Assembly: GCF_004168585.1 (NCBI RefSeq)
Contig: NZ_PGVH01000002.1
Span: 62,001 to 126,000 of the forward strand
From: Shewanella sp. OPT22
Lineage (GTDB): Bacteria; Pseudomonadota; Gammaproteobacteria; Enterobacterales; Shewanellaceae
DNA: 64,000 nt
Reading direction: 5' to 3'
Made by a program: the position numbers and the translations under genes. The notes under the pieces are model-generated. The model was given only the letters and a program-made list of their open reading frames with translations. It had not been told where the DNA came from and ran no database searches. Shown here piece by piece: positions 61,136 through 64,000 of this stretch. Positions within the stretch are counted from its first letter, which is position 1; every line of letters begins with the position of its first letter.

Positions 61136-61291
61136 ACTTTCTTCTTAATTCTTTATCATTTAGTTTTTCTTTACTAAAAAAATCGTTACAATACCCTTCA
61201 ACTGCATTTGTAGTCAGAGATTTTGAATAATATGGAAATCTATTCAAGCGACTTGAAGCTTATCTTGTAAATCTGAAGGATCGGATTGGTT

Positions 61292-63184
61292 ATGTTTACA
61301 TCGAAAATTTACCAGTTATTTTTGTTGCTTTGTTTAGGTGCATTGTGGGGCTGGTTATATGTCGACGCCAACAGAGAGTTCAACACTATCTCTGCGCATC
61401 AAACAGCTGAATATAACAAGGTTATCGGTGAATACGATTCTTGGGCTGGAAATGGCGAAGAATTGTATCGTCTAATTCAAAAGCAAATTCCGCTTCGATT
61501 TTTTCAATTTATTGATAAAGAAAATAGAGATAATAATTTCACTCGTGGAAGCATCCTTCCAAGCAATGATCATTTCTTAAGCTCTCTTATTTCCAAAAAC
61601 CCAGGAACGACAAGTCAGCTTTCAACTGGCCGCTTACAAGTAAAATTTAACTTACAACATTCTAAGCAAGAACTTCTTAATAAGCTTTTCAGTATTGGGC
61701 TATATTCTTTCTTTGCTTACATAGTCATTGCTTTTGTTGCCTATACTTGCATGAGTATTAATAAGCAACTAATCAACAAACTCGTCGAAATTATATCTAC
61801 ATACACGGAACAGCGACCGAGCAGTATAAATAACTCTTTTGGACTTCCTAAAAACTTTAGTCCAGTTGAAAATGCGCTGCGTGAAAGTCGGAAAAAAATA
61901 GGTCTAAAACTTCAAGTATTAATTGAAGAAAACAGAAAGCTAGATAAAGATGCTTATTCGGACTCTTTAACAGGACTGAGTAATACACTTAAATTTACAG
62001 AAGCCTTAAATTCTCTTAAAACACATGACCATAATGGCGTTTTTCTTTTACTAAAGGCAAGTGAACTGTCTCAAATAAATCAATCAAAAGGACGACTCGC
62101 TGGCGATAGTTACTTAAAGCAAATCGCACAGACACTGGCAAAAAACGTTGAAAAATATACAGCCTCAAATTTATTTAGGATTTCCAGTGCTGAATTCGCT
62201 GCGATCATCCCACATGCAAAGTTTTCTGAAACTGAGTCTCTACTAAAAAAAATAAAAGGTGAGTTTGAGCTCTACCAACAAACACTTAAATCATCATCGA
62301 TTGCGCACTTTGCTTTGATCCCATACAAACCAGACTCCAAACCTATCGCACTTCTATCACTAGCAGATGCAGCATTGAGCATTGCTCAGACTATGGGACC
62401 CAACTGTTATCACGCGATAGAAAAAGCAGACAATATCGAACAAGTTGGAGACAACCGCTGGAAGATAACTATTGAGAACTTGATTAAACGTAAGTCGTTA
62501 GTTTTTTATCAACAACCGATTCAATCATGTAGAGCGTCTAAAAATTTTTACCAAGAACTGTTAACTCGGTTTAAAAATAGTGAGGGGAAGCTGTTACCCA
62601 CTGCGGCTGTAATTGCGATGGCCGAAAGATACGATTTAATCACGGTTTTAGATAAGTTAATTCTTACCAGTGTCGTAAAAATGCTCAGAGAGAACCCGCA
62701 ATTAACAGGGAGCTTCGGCGTCAATATCAGTACATCTTCTGCTCTACACCCTAGCTTTCAAGCTTGGATGAAAGATTTTTTTAAACAGTATCAAAAGTTA
62801 GCAACTAAATTAGTTTTGGAAGTCAATGAAACAGGAATTCAAGCAAACACAACGGCTTCAGCCAATTTTGTGAGACTAGCGCACAGTTTAGGTTTAAAAG
62901 TTTCGATAGAACACTTTGGGATGGGGCTATCTGCGTTTCGTTTCTTTAAAGAAGTTCGTCCTGACTTTATTAAACTCGATGGTAGCTTTACGAAACAAAT
63001 TGAAACTAATGACGATAACAAGTTTTTTGTAAAAATGATGGTCGATCTTGCTAAACGAATTGGTGTGACTATTATTGCAACGAACATTGAAAGCCAATCT
63101 GAAAAGATTGAACTTGAACAGCTATTAGTAGATGGTTTGCAAGGTTTTTATATAGCATCTCCAAAGCTAACAAAAGCAGCATAG
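61292..63184 (+). CDS. Degenerate GGDEF-EAL membrane protein
   Basis: A 630-residue protein: TM1 at about residues 5-22, a short periplasmic part (about 25-125), TM2 about 130-155, a linker, then GGDEF-like (about 225-375) and EAL-like (about 395-630) domains. Both catalytic sites are changed. GGDEF reads SSAEF (about 299), and EAL reads ELL (in YQELLTRF, about 421); the loop-6 DDFGTG is EHFGMG. So it should neither make nor break c-di-GMP and is probably a binding receptor or a regulator of the CsrD/LapD kind, by analogy only. The start is the ATG at 61292; a TTG lies six bases earlier. It is followed by rsxA after 124 bases. Confidence 0.88.
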   Translation: MFTSKIYQLFLLLCLGALWGWLYVDANREFNTISAHQTAEYNKVIGEYDSWAGNGEELYRLIQKQIPLRFFQFIDKENRDNNFTRGSILPSNDHFLSSLISKNPGTTSQLSTGRLQVKFNLQHSKQELLNKLFSIGLYSFFAYIVIAFVAYTCMSINKQLINKLVEIISTYTEQRPSSINNSFGLPKNFSPVENALRESRKKIGLKLQVLIEENRKLDKDAYSDSLTGLSNTLKFTEALNSLKTHDHNGVFLLLKASELSQINQSKGRLAGDSYLKQIAQTLAKNVEKYTASNLFRISSAEFAAIIPHAKFSETESLLKKIKGEFELYQQTLKSSSIAHFALIPYKPDSKPIALLSLADAALSIAQTMGPNCYHAIEKADNIEQVGDNRWKITIENLIKRKSLVFYQQPIQSCRASKNFYQELLTRFKNSEGKLLPTAAVIAMAERYDLITVLDKLILTSVVKMLRENPQLTGSFGVNISTSSALHPSFQAWMKDFFKQYQKLATKLVLEVNETGIQANTTASANFVRLAHSLGLKVSIEHFGMGLSAFRFFKEVRPDFIKLDGSFTKQIETNDDNKFFVKMMVDLAKRIGVTIIATNIESQSEKIELEQLLVDGLQGFYIASPKLTKAA

Positions 63185-63308
63185 CTAACTCATTGATCAC
63201 TTTTGAACAGAAAAGCAGCAAGATACTTGACTGATTTAGGTCAGGATATTGTTTAAATCCTAATAAAAGTCGATAATAGCTCTCATTATTCATTTTTTAT
63301 GATTTGCA

Positions 63309-63887
63309 ATGACTGAATATCTGCTGTTGTTAATAAGCACGGTACTGGTAAATAATTTTGTTCTCGTAAAGTTCCTCGGCCTTTGCCCGTTTATGGGGGT
63401 TTCAAGTAAACTTGAATCCGCTATTGGCATGTCGATGGCTACCACCTTTGTTTTAACGCTTGCTTCTGTGCTCAGCTATCTTGTTAACGTTTATATTCTG
63501 GTTCCTTTCGATTTAACGTACTTACGCACCATCAGCTTTATTCTTGTGATTGCTGTGGTGGTTCAATTTACCGAAATGGTTGTTCAAAAAACCAGTGCAT
63601 CGCTATATCGTGCCTTAGGTATTTATTTACCGTTAATCACCACTAACTGCGCCGTGCTTGGTGTTGCATTATTGAATATCAATGAAAAACACGATTTTCT
63701 TGAATCAGCCGTTTATGGTTTTGGTGCCGCTGTAGGTTTCTCGGTCGTATTGGTTCTATTTTCTGCAATGAGAGAGCGCCTTGCTGCAGCGGATGTGCCA
63801 ACACCGTTTAAAGGAGGTGCCATTGCAATGATCACCGCAGGTTTAATGTCATTAGCCTTTATGGGATTCACGGGGCTTGTTAAATAA
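63309..63887 (+). CDS. rsxA: Electron transport complex subunit RsxA
   Basis: A 192-residue inner-membrane subunit of the Rsx/Rnf complex, which couples ferredoxin-NADH redox flow to ion movement and, in E. coli, resets SoxR. It has six membrane helices and the conserved cysteines of the RnfA/RnfE pair ([16 protein letters not shown]). Length and sequence ([32 protein letters not shown]) match the RsxA family closely. It overlaps the start of rsxB by one base (TAATG). Confidence 0.97.
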   Translation: MTEYLLLLISTVLVNNFVLVKFLGLCPFMGVSSKLESAIGMSMATTFVLTLASVLSYLVNVYILVPFDLTYLRTISFILVIAVVVQFTEMVVQKTSASLYRALGIYLPLITTNCAVLGVALLNINEKHDFLESAVYGFGAAVGFSVVLVLFSAMRERLAAADVPTPFKGGAIAMITAGLMSLAFMGFTGLVK

Positions 63888-64000
63888 TGATTGTTGATAT
63901 TGTTACCGCTGTAATCGTAATTACTGTTATCGCTTTAATCTTCGGTTTTCTTCTTGGTTATGCCTCAGAAAAATTCAAAGTTGAAGGTAACCCTATTGTC
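63887..64000 (+). CDS. rsxB: Electron transport complex subunit RsxB, 3'-truncated by window edge
   Basis: The first 38 codons are visible: one membrane helix (about residues 2-26) and [15 protein letters not shown], the typical RnfB/RsxB N-terminus. The Fe-S-binding part lies beyond the window. Translationally coupled to rsxA by the TAATG overlap. Confidence 0.92.
   Translation, partial: MIVDIVTAVIVITVIALIFGFLLGYASEKFKVEGNPIV

Overview
The window reads as a chromosomal stretch of a marine, respiratory gammaproteobacterium of low GC content (roughly 38-40% by eye). The housekeeping genes (rne, topB, xthA, asnS, rsxAB, pabB-nudL, yqcA-truC, yciB-yciI) are close to enterobacterial/Vibrio/Shewanella versions. 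A complete oleABCD long-chain olefin cluster, a NIT-domain chemoreceptor, a secreted S9 peptidase beside a class I fumarase, and rsxA all fit a Shewanellaceae-like organism, possibly a Parashewanella-type relative because of the interspersed large orphan proteins. That placement is inference from gene content. I saw no prophage, CRISPR array or plasmid functions.

Layout. 1-8.4 kb: the 3' part of rne, two non-coding palindromic repeat elements, a CopD-like membrane protein, an orphan protein, a nitrate/nitrite-type chemoreceptor with an FNR-like box upstream, and a SIMPL-domain protein. 8.4-13.1 kb: oleA-oleB-oleC-oleD on the minus strand. 13.3-25.1 kb: an RNA/protein-type methyltransferase divergent from a DUF1289 protein, two orphan acidic/effector-like ORFs, an alternative oxidase (AOX), deoC, a MocR regulator, a YbbAP-like ABC exporter divergent from the TesA-type esterase, and a 648-residue orphan. 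25.3-32.5 kb: a TPR-like lipoprotein with a terminal CxxCH, a pseudogene, a LysR/VOC divergent pair, a His-rich protein, quinol-dependent nitric oxide reductase, and the flavodoxin YqcA. 32.5-36.4 kb: truC, yciB-yciI-xthA, and an IS3-family insertion with a broken orfA.

36.6-43 kb: a cupredoxin / GGDEF-EAL / outer-membrane-protein operon, then topB. 43-48.4 kb: an ArsR regulator with the two cysteines of persulfide sensors, divergent from an RND/MMPL exporter, a LolA-like protein, an outer-membrane barrel and a YgaP-like DUF2892 protein. I regard this as the best candidate for an under-described system. 48.4-58.9 kb: a secreted orphan, two tandem exported methyltransferase paralogues, an M48 lipoprotein protease, an S9 peptidase, class I fumarase, pabB-nudL and a HAD-domain orphan. 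59-64 kb: asnS, five identical tRNA-Asn genes behind one strong promoter, a catalytically degenerate GGDEF-EAL membrane protein, rsxA and the start of rsxB.

Themes. Respiratory flexibility and NO/sulfide handling recur (AOX, qNor, the FNR-like box, the persulfide-type regulator, the cupredoxin operon, Rnf/Rsx). So do envelope processes (Ole hydrocarbons, RND/LolA, M48, YbbAP). Several large proteins could not be assigned to any family and are described as such.
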